Assembly (NCBI GenBank): GCA_963763135.1
Contig: CAVXNJ010000001.1
Location: 124,001 to 188,000 of the forward strand
Origin: JANMZO01 sp963763135
GTDB taxonomy: Bacteria > Actinomycetota > Acidimicrobiia > Acidimicrobiales > JANYDT01
Length of the DNA: 64,000 nt
Direction of reading: 5' to 3'
Part shown: piece after piece, positions 7,353-14,847 of the stretch
Position numbering within the stretch: position 1 is the stretch's first letter
Layout of the letters: each line of letters starts with the position of its first letter
The notes under the pieces: generated by a model
Seen by the model: only the letters and a program-made list of their open reading frames with translations
What the model was told of the DNA's origin: nothing
The model's database searches: none
Translations under genes and position numbers: made by a program

Positions 7353-9038
7353 ATGACATCACGAGATGAAGCCATAGCGGCTCTCACTGCGCCCGGGCAC
7401 CCCTACGAACTTCGCGTCGAGAACCTTCCGGCCGGGGCGGGCAAGGTATTTGTGAACGCACCGCTGACCCTGCGCGCTCTCTATGCCGAAAACATCAGCG
7501 ACAAACCGTTTCTCATCTACGAAGACGAGCGCTACACCTTCGCCGAGGCATACCACGAGGCATCGAAAATCGCTCGGATGCTCATCGACGATTTCGGCGT
7601 ACAAAAGGGCGACCGGGTGGCGATCTCGATGCGCAACTTCCCGGAGTGGGTGCTCGCGTTCAGCGCTGTCACCTCAATCGGAGCAATCGCGGTGGCGATG
7701 AACTCCCTTTGGCAACCCGAGGAAATGGAATACGGCTTGACTGACAGCGGAGCGAAGGTGCTCTTTGCTGACCAGGAACGCCTCGATCGCCTGGCCCACT
7801 GCTCGCCCGATCTGAAGCTCGCCGTCATCGCGGTTCGTGTCTCGAGTCCGCCGAACAACGCCGTCGTTCTCCAGGACCATCTCGCCGGAATGACCGATGT
7901 ACCGATGCCACCCGCGGATCTCAGCGCCGACGATCCGGCGACGATCTTCTACACCTCCGGCTCCACCGGCCACCCCAAGGGCGTCCTCCAGACGCACCGC
8001 AATATCATCAGCGCGCTGTTCTCCTGGGAACTCGATGCGAAGATCGCGAACTTCCGTTCAGCCGGTGGCGAGACCGCTCCGAGACCGGAACCCTCAACGC
8101 CCGCACCTCAGGCCGCCACGCTGCTTGGCGTTCCTTTGTTTCACGCGACCGGCTCACACGGCGTGTACCTCCAGTCGTATCGGGCCCAGCGCAAGCTCGT
8201 CTCGATGTACAAGTGGGATCCCGAAGAGGCCGCGATGCTCATCGAGCGGGAGCGCGTCAATTCGTTCGTTGCCCCGTCGGCGATCACCGGCGACCTGGTT
8301 CGCGTAGCGAAGTCGAGCAACCGTGATCTCAGCTCGCTTCGCATGGTCGGTGGTGGCGGTGCTGCCCGAGCTCCCGAACAGGTTCGCCAGATCGACGCGT
8401 CGTTCAAGAAGGCGCGACCGAACACCGGCTGGGGAATGACGGAGACAAACGCCATCGGGACAGGTGTGGCCGGCCAGGACTACATCGACCGACCCGACAC
8501 GGCCGGCCAGTGCTCGGCCATCATGGAAATCAAGGTGATCGACGAGCAGGGCAACAGCTTGCCGACCGGCCAACGTGGGGAGCTCCTTGTGCGAGGAACG
8601 TGTCTGTTCCCGGGCTACTGGAACCGGCCCGACGTAAACGCCGAGATGTTCCTCGACGGATGGTTCCGCACCGGCGATGTCGCCTACATCGACGCCGACG
8701 GATTTCTCTACATCGTCGACCGCATCAAGGACCTCATCATTCGGGGCGGCGAGAACATCGGCTGCGGCCAGGTCGAAGCAGCACTGCTCATGCACCCGCT
8801 GATCCGGGAAGCGGCGGTCTACGCAGTCCCCGACGAGCGACTCGGCGAAGAAGTCGGGGCGACGATCTACACCGACTCCGAAATCAACCTCGATGAGCTG
8901 CGCGAGTTTCTGCTGCAACACCTCGCCCGGTTTGAGGTTCCGCGCTATTTCGTCGTCGTCGACACGGCCCTGCCGCGAACCGCCTCGGGAAAGATCCTGA
9001 AGCGCCAGCTCCGCGAGGAAGCCACGGCCAAGCTCTAA
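7353..9038 (+). CDS. Acyl-CoA synthetase (ANL adenylate-forming enzyme)
   Basis: 561 residues with the full set of class I adenylate-forming motifs: the phosphate loop YTSGSTGHPKG (about 200), the N-Y/W-G-M-T-E motif as GWGMTETN, the hinge F-R-T-G-D-V-A-Y-I-D-A-D-G, then IVDRIKDLIIRGGENI, and the catalytic Lys in TASGKILKRQ (about 545). It activates a carboxylic acid with ATP and transfers it to CoA; a medium- or long-chain acid is the usual substrate of this group, but the specificity cannot be read from sequence. The start ATG is preceded by gagga at a good distance. It is convergent with the nitrile hydratase operon. An acid product of nitrile breakdown is a possible but unproven link. Confidence 0.92.
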   Translation: MTSRDEAIAALTAPGHPYELRVENLPAGAGKVFVNAPLTLRALYAENISDKPFLIYEDERYTFAEAYHEASKIARMLIDDFGVQKGDRVAISMRNFPEWVLAFSAVTSIGAIAVAMNSLWQPEEMEYGLTDSGAKVLFADQERLDRLAHCSPDLKLAVIAVRVSSPPNNAVVLQDHLAGMTDVPMPPADLSADDPATIFYTSGSTGHPKGVLQTHRNIISALFSWELDAKIANFRSAGGETAPRPEPSTPAPQAATLLGVPLFHATGSHGVYLQSYRAQRKLVSMYKWDPEEAAMLIERERVNSFVAPSAITGDLVRVAKSSNRDLSSLRMVGGGGAARAPEQVRQIDASFKKARPNTGWGMTETNAIGTGVAGQDYIDRPDTAGQCSAIMEIKVIDEQGNSLPTGQRGELLVRGTCLFPGYWNRPDVNAEMFLDGWFRTGDVAYIDADGFLYIVDRIKDLIIRGGENIGCGQVEAALLMHPLIREAAVYAVPDERLGEEVGATIYTDSEINLDELREFLLQHLARFEVPRYFVVVDTALPRTASGKILKRQLREEATAKL

Positions 9039-9054
9039 CGCTCGTCGGTTGGGA

Positions 9055-9651
9055 TCAGGACTGCGGGCCCTTCACGTGGCTGACACCGATGAGCGCTTCG
9101 CGGCTCACCAACGCGGCCAGCTCCGATTCCGTTAGATGGTCGGTTCCCACCGGCCGCATCGGGAGCACGACATAACGCGAGTCGCCGCTCGTGTCCCATA
9201 CCCGAACGTGCATCGATTGGGGAAGATCGAGGCCCATTTCCTTGAGCACCGTGCGTGCCTCACGAACGACTCGCGCCCGATACGGCGGGCTTTTGTACCA
9301 ATCCGGGGGCAACCCGATCAACGGCCACGCCGTGCACGAACACTGGGTGCAGACGATGACGTTGTGCACGTCGTTCGTGTTTTCGAGCGCAATCATCTGT
9401 TTGCCTTCGTGACCCTGAATACCTAGCTCCTTCGCGGCCGCCGTTGCATCGGCCAGTAGCCGTTCACGGAACTCGGAATCGATCCAGGCCCGGGCCACGA
9501 CTCGAGCGCCGTTCTCCGGGGCGAGATCATCCTCTGCGGTCGCCATCAGCGAGTCCGTATCGTGCGGTGCGATCAGCCCCTTGTCGACCAGCAGGCCCTC
9601 CACGGCATTCGCCTGGGCAGTGAGCGATGCGCGTGCATCCCCGTTGTTCAT
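9055..9651 (-). CDS. nthA: Nitrile hydratase alpha subunit
   Basis: 198 residues. The metal site is at residues 100-106, V-C-T-Q-C-S-C, followed by the family block W-P-L-I-G-L-P-P-D-W-Y-K-S-P-P-Y-R-A-R-V-V-R-E. Three Cys bind the non-corrin cobalt or iron; Thr after the first Cys is the cobalt-type residue. The position normally held by Leu is Gln here, which is unusual. The start overlaps the beta-subunit stop by 4 bases. The enzyme hydrates nitriles to amides in the cytoplasm. The beta-then-alpha order is that of cobalt-type enzymes. No activator (NhlE/P14K-like) and no amidase is encoded next to it in the window. Confidence 0.9.
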   Translation of the reverse strand: MNNGDARASLTAQANAVEGLLVDKGLIAPHDTDSLMATAEDDLAPENGARVVARAWIDSEFRERLLADATAAAKELGIQGHEGKQMIALENTNDVHNVIVCTQCSCTAWPLIGLPPDWYKSPPYRARVVREARTVLKEMGLDLPQSMHVRVWDTSGDSRYVVLPMRPVGTDHLTESELAALVSREALIGVSHVKGPQS

Positions 9652-10328
9652 GAGCCCTCCGGGTCCCGACGAGTAGCCGACATGTAACTTTCGAAGACCT
9701 CAACCACGACGGTTTGGTCAGGGTCAGCCCCCGCCCAGAGATCGGACGCTTCAAACTCCACCGCGTAGGTGAACTCCCGCCGTTTCCGCGGGCCGTGGGC
9801 CCGCCATTCAGGAAAGTATGCGCGCGTATAGACGCGGAGAACCGTGCCGCGCTGCCCTCGAAGATATGCCGGACACCGGCTGTGGCCGGGCGTTGCCCCG
9901 ACGGTTATCACCACCGGCTCACCCACCTGGAAGCGCGGCGGTTCGGTCGAGTCGGGCTCGGAAGTCCCACTAGCGGACACAACAGCAGCGGGCGCCACCG
10001 CAGCGGGCGCCACCGGGTCAGCGAGCGGAACCGGACCGCCGGCTCGCTGCTCGATCTCATCGAGTGTCAACACCCCCTGCTCGACCAGAAGCGTGGTCAC
10101 TCCCGTCAACATGCGTTCGTAGTACCGCGGACTCAAGTACCAGTCCGGGGTCATGCGCTCGAGGGAATGGCGGTAGGCATCGGCGTTGTATGCGCGCAGC
10201 TTCCCGATGGAGACCATGTTCAGCGCCCACGCCTTCGCTTCCCACGCCTCGTGAAACGTGGGCTCGTTCGTTTCGACGTTGACCGACCCAAAGCCGGTGC
10301 GTCCGCCGAGATCGTGTGGACCGTCCAT
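9648..10328 (-). CDS. nthB: Nitrile hydratase beta subunit
   Basis: 226 residues from the ATG at 10328. I prefer this to the GTG nine bases upstream because the family starts M-D-G-x-H-D-L-G-G. The N-terminal region has F-H-E-A-W-E-A-K-A-W-A-L, and the helical part has PDWYLSPRYYERML. The C-terminal SH3-like barrel has V-G-E-P-V-V-I and T-P-G-H-S-R-C-P-A-Y-L-R-G-x-x-G-T-V. Between the two lies an Ala/Pro/Ser-rich linker of about 35 residues, somewhat long. It forms the heterodimer with the alpha subunit and lines the active site. The operon is divergent from a TauD-type dioxygenase across 119 bases that must hold both promoters. Confidence 0.9.
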   Translation of the reverse strand: MDGPHDLGGRTGFGSVNVETNEPTFHEAWEAKAWALNMVSIGKLRAYNADAYRHSLERMTPDWYLSPRYYERMLTGVTTLLVEQGVLTLDEIEQRAGGPVPLADPVAPAAVAPAAVVSASGTSEPDSTEPPRFQVGEPVVITVGATPGHSRCPAYLRGQRGTVLRVYTRAYFPEWRAHGPRKRREFTYAVEFEASDLWAGADPDQTVVVEVFESYMSATRRDPEGS

Positions 10329-10447
10329 GGCGGCCACAGTAGCGACTGACGAGTGCGTCGTGCGGCCTCACCAACTCGGCATGAAACGAATCAGCCACTA
10401 ACGTTCGCTCACAAGACACTGCTCCAGACGACTCGAGGCCCGAGGCA

Positions 10448-11329
10448 ATGACCGACCTTCAGCTGACGCCGCTCCACCCGCAGTTCGGCGTCGAGGTGCT
10501 CGGTGTTGACCTACGGACATTGACGCCAACACACCTTTACCCTGAGGTTCGGGCGGCCTTCGAGGAACACTCGCTGCTCGTGTTTCGCAACCAGCACGTC
10601 GACAACGATGAGGCACATCTGTCGTTCGGCTCGCTATGGGGGCCGATTGAGGACAGGGCATATGGCGCAATGGGCGATGCCCCTCGCATGGACAACGTGA
10701 CGAACAAGCTCGCCGACAACACAATCGCTGCGGCCGATGATCTGCACACGTTGAATCTCATGGGCAACCAGCTCTGGCACACCGACAGCACATTCCTTCC
10801 CGTGCCTGCGCTTGCAAATATTCTGGCTGCTCGCGTGCTCAGCGACACGGGAGGCGAGACCGAGTTCGTATCGACCCGAGCTGCATGGCGAGACCTGCCC
10901 GCTGGGTTGCGGGACCGCATCGACGGCCGGGTGATCCGTCATCGCCTTGCGCACTCGCGGGCGAAGATCTCTTCGGTGCTGGCCGACCAACATCGGGCGA
11001 AGTGGCCCGATCAGACCTGGCCGTCCGTCTGGACCAATCCCATAAACGGCGCCGAGGCCCTGTACATCGCGTCGCACTCCTGCGGAATCGAAGGCATGCC
11101 CGACGACGAAGCGCAGTTGCTGCTCGAGGAATTGATCGGCTTCTGCACCAAGCCTGAGCGCGTGTACTCACATCGGTGGCGACTCGGCGACGTTCTGGTC
11201 TGGGACGAACGCGCCACGATGCACCGCGGTCGCCCGTGGCCCTACGAACAGGAACGCACGTTGGCGAGCATCTGCATCTCCGTCACCGATGCCGACGGGC
11301 TGAACGTATCGAGAACGCGTCAGCTGTAG
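10448..11329 (+). CDS. TauD/TfdA-family Fe(II)/2-oxoglutarate dioxygenase
   Basis: 293 residues. The facial triad is visible: H111-x-D113 in L-W-H-T-D-S-T-F, and the distal His near 259 in R-A-T-M-H-R-G. An Arg about 11 residues later (Q-E-R-T-L-A-S) would bind 2-oxoglutarate. The N-terminal F-G-V-E-V-x-G-V-D-L strand is typical of the family. These enzymes hydroxylate or cleave taurine, aryloxyacetates, sulfate esters and related small acids; the substrate is not evident here. Its 3' end overlaps the convergent hemolysin III gene by 10 bases. It diverges from nitrile hydratase, so a shared catabolic response is possible. Confidence 0.9.
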   Translation: MTDLQLTPLHPQFGVEVLGVDLRTLTPTHLYPEVRAAFEEHSLLVFRNQHVDNDEAHLSFGSLWGPIEDRAYGAMGDAPRMDNVTNKLADNTIAAADDLHTLNLMGNQLWHTDSTFLPVPALANILAARVLSDTGGETEFVSTRAAWRDLPAGLRDRIDGRVIRHRLAHSRAKISSVLADQHRAKWPDQTWPSVWTNPINGAEALYIASHSCGIEGMPDDEAQLLLEELIGFCTKPERVYSHRWRLGDVLVWDERATMHRGRPWPYEQERTLASICISVTDADGLNVSRTRQL

Positions 11330-12021
11330 ACGGCAAGCCAGATCGCGATGTAGTGGCAGAGCGCAGCGACGATCGTGCAGGCGTGGAAGACCTCGTGAAA
11401 ACTGAAGACCGTCGGCGAAAGTGTCGGTCGGCGTGTTCCGTAAGCCGCGGCGCCGAGTGAGTAGAACGCTCCACCGGCGGCTACAAGTACCAGCGCGGCA
11501 ACCCCCGCCTGGCGGGTGAGGTCAGGAATTACGAACACGCCGGCCCATCCCAGCGACAGGTACGCGACAACGTTGAGCCACCGCGGCGCGGGGACCACCT
11601 CAAGGGAAAGCAGCAGACCGGCCAGCGCTCCGGCCCACACGACGATCAGAATCTTTCGTGCCGTCGAGGGGGTCAGTGCGAGCACCGATATCGCGGTGAA
11701 TGTTCCGGCTATGAACACGAAGATCATCGAATGGTCGAGACGGCGCATGCGGGCCTTAGCTTCTGGCCCCCAGTTGCCCCGGTGATACGTGGCACTCACG
11801 GCGAACAGCCCGACCACCGTCACCGCATACACCGCGGTTCCGATCCCGGCGCCGAGTCCTCGATGGACCGAGGCCATGACGACGAGCGGAACTCCGGCGA
11901 GCACGGCCACCACCGCGGCCCACGAGTGCAGAACGCCTCGCCATCGCGGCTTCGGCGGAGTGTGGGACGTTGGTGGCGCAGTGTTACCCGCGACCTGACC
12001 AGGCACGACGGCAGTAGCCAT
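11320..12021 (-). CDS. Hemolysin III family (PAQR-like) membrane protein
   Basis: 233 residues from the ATG at 12021 (M-A-T-A-V-V); an upstream in-frame start at 12081 would add a non-conserved 20-residue stretch. There are seven predicted membrane segments. Family motifs are S-A-T-Y-H-R-G in the second segment region, R-M-R-R-L-D-H-S-M-I-F-V-F-I-A-G-T-F, and the C-terminal F-x-x-H-E-V-F-H-A-C-T. The His and Asp residues form the zinc site of the PAQR fold. Members may act as membrane-bound amide hydrolases or affect lipid homeostasis; the bacterial role is not settled. The gene overlaps the convergent dioxygenase by 10 bases. Confidence 0.88.
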   Translation of the reverse strand: MATAVVPGQVAGNTAPPTSHTPPKPRWRGVLHSWAAVVAVLAGVPLVVMASVHRGLGAGIGTAVYAVTVVGLFAVSATYHRGNWGPEAKARMRRLDHSMIFVFIAGTFTAISVLALTPSTARKILIVVWAGALAGLLLSLEVVPAPRWLNVVAYLSLGWAGVFVIPDLTRQAGVAALVLVAAGGAFYSLGAAAYGTRRPTLSPTVFSFHEVFHACTIVAALCHYIAIWLAVYS

Positions 12022-12095
12022 ATCCTGAGCGTACCCCTCCCCACCCGGATTGAAACAGGGCCCTTCGTCGCCCGGGTTCACGTTCGCCAGACCCG

Positions 12096-13106
12096 TTAGG
12101 CGACGCCGTCGATTTCCGACGTCGGGGCGATGCGGCCGAGGCCGCGGAATGCCTGGTTAGCCGTGCGTCCCTCGCGGATAACCGCGTCGACTTCTGCTGC
12201 GATGGGCATCTCGACCCCGTTTTCCTCGCCCAACTCGACCACCACCCGGCTGGTCTTTATGCCTTCGGCCACCATGCGCATGCTTGCGGTGATCTCATCG
12301 ATCGTCTTCCCCGCAGCGAGTTGCACCCCGACGGTACGGTTGCGACTCAACGAGCTGCTGCAGGTGGCCATGAGATCGCCGAGTCCGGTGAGGCCTGGAA
12401 ACGTTCGCGGATCGCCACCCATCGCCACGCCGAGCCGGGTGATCTCGGCCAGGCCGCGGGTCACGACCATCGCCTTGGTGTTGTCGCCGACCCCGAGGCC
12501 CTCCCCCATTCCGGCGGCAATGGCAATCACGTTCTTCAGGGCGCCGCCCATCTCACAGCCGAGCACATCGTGGTTCGTGTAGACGCGGAAGCGCGTACTC
12601 GTGAACACCTTCTGCAACGACGTGGCCACGTGCGCATCGGGCATGGCGATGACCGCGGCTGCGGCATACCCCTGAACGATCTCGCGGGCCAGGTTCGGCC
12701 CGGCGAGCACGCCCGCCGGATGGCCGGGCAACTCCTGCTCGATCACTTCGGTCATCCGTAGCCGCGAGCCTTGCTCCAGGCCCTTCGTCAGGCTCACGAT
12801 CGGCACCCAGTGTCTGAGGAACGGCGAGGAGGCCTGCAATGTGGATCGCACCGCGTGCGACGGTACGCCGACGACCAACACATCGGCGTTGGAAACCGCT
12901 TCCTCGAGCGACGTCGTCGCCCGGAGATTACGGTGGAGTTTGAGCCCGTCGAGATAGCGCGAGTTCTGGTGCCGCTCGTTGACGTCTTCGGCGGTCTGCG
13001 GATCGCGAACCCACAGCAATGTGCTGGCATTCGCCGATGCCAACGACGCGACCGTCGTGCCCCACGACCCTCCCCCTAGAACGGCCACCTGTACTGGTCT
13101 GGTCAT
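12096..13106 (-). CDS. gpsA: NAD(P)H-dependent glycerol-3-phosphate dehydrogenase
   Basis: 336 residues, normal length. The Rossmann loop is V-L-G-G-G-S-W-G-T-T-V-A-S (about 9-21). The middle holds V-V-G-V-P-S-H-A-V-R, then S-L-T-K-G-L-E and L-A-G-P-N-L-A-R-E-I. The catalytic Lys is in G-A-L-K-N-V-I-A-I-A-A-G, and the C-terminal domain has G-L-T-G-L-G-D-L-M-A-T-C and R-N. It makes sn-glycerol 3-phosphate from dihydroxyacetone phosphate for glycerolipid synthesis. It is divergent from the HAD-PlsC acyltransferase and WS/DGAT genes, so this stretch covers the backbone and acyl-transfer steps of glycerolipid synthesis. Confidence 0.95.
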   Translation of the reverse strand: MTRPVQVAVLGGGSWGTTVASLASANASTLLWVRDPQTAEDVNERHQNSRYLDGLKLHRNLRATTSLEEAVSNADVLVVGVPSHAVRSTLQASSPFLRHWVPIVSLTKGLEQGSRLRMTEVIEQELPGHPAGVLAGPNLAREIVQGYAAAAVIAMPDAHVATSLQKVFTSTRFRVYTNHDVLGCEMGGALKNVIAIAAGMGEGLGVGDNTKAMVVTRGLAEITRLGVAMGGDPRTFPGLTGLGDLMATCSSSLSRNRTVGVQLAAGKTIDEITASMRMVAEGIKTSRVVVELGEENGVEMPIAAEVDAVIREGRTANQAFRGLGRIAPTSEIDGVA

Positions 13107-13280
13107 GTAATTCCCCCTGGTTCACGACACTTCGACGCAGACCCTACCGGAGCGCGGGTCGGGCGCGCTTGGCCGGACGATCCCAAACGGGCGTGCCCCG
13201 AACCTGCCGGGGAGCGCGCTCGGTGTACGCACCGCGCATGCCCGGGGCGTTGTCCGCCATGCCCCGCTACGCTGACAGAT

Positions 13281-14759
13281 GTGAGCAAGGAACCGAAAAA
13301 GGAACCGACCGCCGAATCAACCAGAGCGAAAGCGCCACGACCTCAGGCCGCCGCTTTCTTTGATCTCGACCGCACGTTGCTGACGACGTCGTCGGGCACG
13401 GTGTTCACGCGCCACTTACGGGAGTTGGGCCTCGGCCCGCAGCGCGATATGCCGTTCGGTAAGATCCTGGGTCTTTCCTACGAGCTGTTCGGCGAGAACC
13501 GACCCAGCATGGAATTGGCCAAGTTGGCGGTCAAGGCCTCGAAGGGCTGGTCGGCCGCGACCGTCGCCGAGGCTGCGGAATCCGCGGCTGAGGAATTGAT
13601 CGACATGATCGGGGGCTACGTGCCGGCGGTGTTCGATGAGCATCGCAAAGCCGGTCGGATGCTCGTGTTGGCCACCACCACACCCGAAGTGCTCGTCGGT
13701 CCCCTGGCCCGACGCCTCGGCATGGACGCGGTCGTGGCGTCGCAATGGGCGACCGACGATCAGGGCGTCTTCACCGGGCAGTTCGACGGCAAGTTCGTGT
13801 GGGGCCGTGAGAAACTCAACGCCGTACGGGCCTGGGCCGCGTCGAACAACGTGTCGATGAGCAAGAGCTACGCCTACTCCGACAGCTTCTACGACGCCAC
13901 CCTCCTGGCCGCGGTCGGTCATCCGGTGATGGTCAATCCCGATCCCCGACTCGAGATGATCGGGCGCCTGCGGAAATGGCCGGTCCGTCACCTCGACGTC
14001 GCCCCGGGCGTCGTCAAGGTCGCTGGCCGCGAAGTCCAACAGTGGATTCAGCTCGTGAACCGGCCGGAACTTCTCCCCTTCGCGAAATTCAGTTTCAGCG
14101 GCTTGGAGAACATTCCCGCCGAAGGCGGAGCGATCCTGGTGTTCAACCACCGGAGTTACTTCGACGCAACGGCCGTCTCGCTGCTGATGGCGAAAGCCGG
14201 ACGCGCCGCCCGCTTCCTCGGAAAAAAGGAAGTGTTCGACGCGCCGATCGTCGGCTCGATCGCCAGCGCCCTCGGCGGAATCCGGGTGGTGCGGGCCTCG
14301 GGATCTGATGAACCGCTGGAGGCCGCCGCCGCGGCTATCAACGCCGGCGAGCTCGTCTCGATGGCCCCACAGGGCACCATCCCCCACGGGCCGGCGTTCT
14401 TCGAACCGGTCCTGGTCGGCCGTTGGGGTGCTGCGAAACTCGCCGCCATGACGAAGGCCCCCGTGATTCCGGTCGGTCTCTGGGGCACCGAGAAGGTATG
14501 GCCCCGCAACGCCCGCGTACCGAAGATCGGCACCGACCGTCCCGACATCGTCATCAACGTGGGGCCCCCGGTGAAACTGAAGTACAAAGATCCCGATACC
14601 GATACGAAGGCGATCATGGCGGCGCTCGTCGATCTGCTGCCCGACGAAGCGCGAGTCCGCATCACCCCAACCGAAGAACAGCTCGCAGCAACATTCCCCC
14701 CGGGCTACAAAGGCGACGTCACCAAAGAAGCCACCCGTCGCCCCGGCACTGACGTCTAG
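13281..14759 (+). CDS. HAD-IB phosphatase / 1-acylglycerol-3-phosphate acyltransferase fusion
   Basis: 492 residues from a GTG start. The N-terminal half (about 20-235) is a HAD-IB phosphatase of the SerB type: the nucleophile motif F-F-D-L-D-R-T-L-L (D28, D30), T-T-T-P-E, and a motif with Y-S-D-S-x-x-D. The C-terminal half (about 265-460) is a PlsC acyltransferase with N-H-R-S-Y-F-D (the H-x4-D motif, about 289) and A-P-Q-G-T-I-P-H-G in place of the usual E-G-T-R-S. Fusions of this kind supply phosphatidate and may also remove phosphate on the way to diacylglycerol. The next gene, WS/DGAT, would use that diacylglycerol, and GpsA is divergent upstream. Confidence 0.9.
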   Translation: MSKEPKKEPTAESTRAKAPRPQAAAFFDLDRTLLTTSSGTVFTRHLRELGLGPQRDMPFGKILGLSYELFGENRPSMELAKLAVKASKGWSAATVAEAAESAAEELIDMIGGYVPAVFDEHRKAGRMLVLATTTPEVLVGPLARRLGMDAVVASQWATDDQGVFTGQFDGKFVWGREKLNAVRAWAASNNVSMSKSYAYSDSFYDATLLAAVGHPVMVNPDPRLEMIGRLRKWPVRHLDVAPGVVKVAGREVQQWIQLVNRPELLPFAKFSFSGLENIPAEGGAILVFNHRSYFDATAVSLLMAKAGRAARFLGKKEVFDAPIVGSIASALGGIRVVRASGSDEPLEAAAAAINAGELVSMAPQGTIPHGPAFFEPVLVGRWGAAKLAAMTKAPVIPVGLWGTEKVWPRNARVPKIGTDRPDIVINVGPPVKLKYKDPDTDTKAIMAALVDLLPDEARVRITPTEEQLAATFPPGYKGDVTKEATRRPGTDV

Positions 14760-14780
14760 TGCACAGACGTCTAGTGCACT
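14751..14780 (+). repeat. 15-bp tandem duplication spanning the stop codon
   Basis: gacgtctagtgcac occurs at 14751 and again at 14766. The first copy contains the TAG stop of the HAD-PlsC gene. The duplication keeps the stop and extends the gap before the WS/DGAT gene. Confidence 0.8.
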
Positions 14781-14803
14781 GACGCTCACGCCCTACCACC
14801 GAG

Positions 14804-14829
14804 CCCCTCCCTCCCCCTCCCCCTCCCCC
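14804..14829 (-). other. G-quadruplex-forming tract just upstream of WS/DGAT
   Basis: The plus strand carries five runs of 3-5 C separated by single T. The minus (template) strand thus has five G runs with 1-base loops, the strongest class of G-quadruplex motif. It ends 18 bases before the ATG at 14848, between the start and any upstream promoter. Confidence 0.7.
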
Positions 14830-14847
14830 GATGAAACGACAGTCGCA

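Noticed and set aside
13416..14789. Long minus-strand frame opposite the HAD-PlsC gene
   Set aside because: Antisense to a gene with full catalytic motifs; composition effect of G+C-rich codons.
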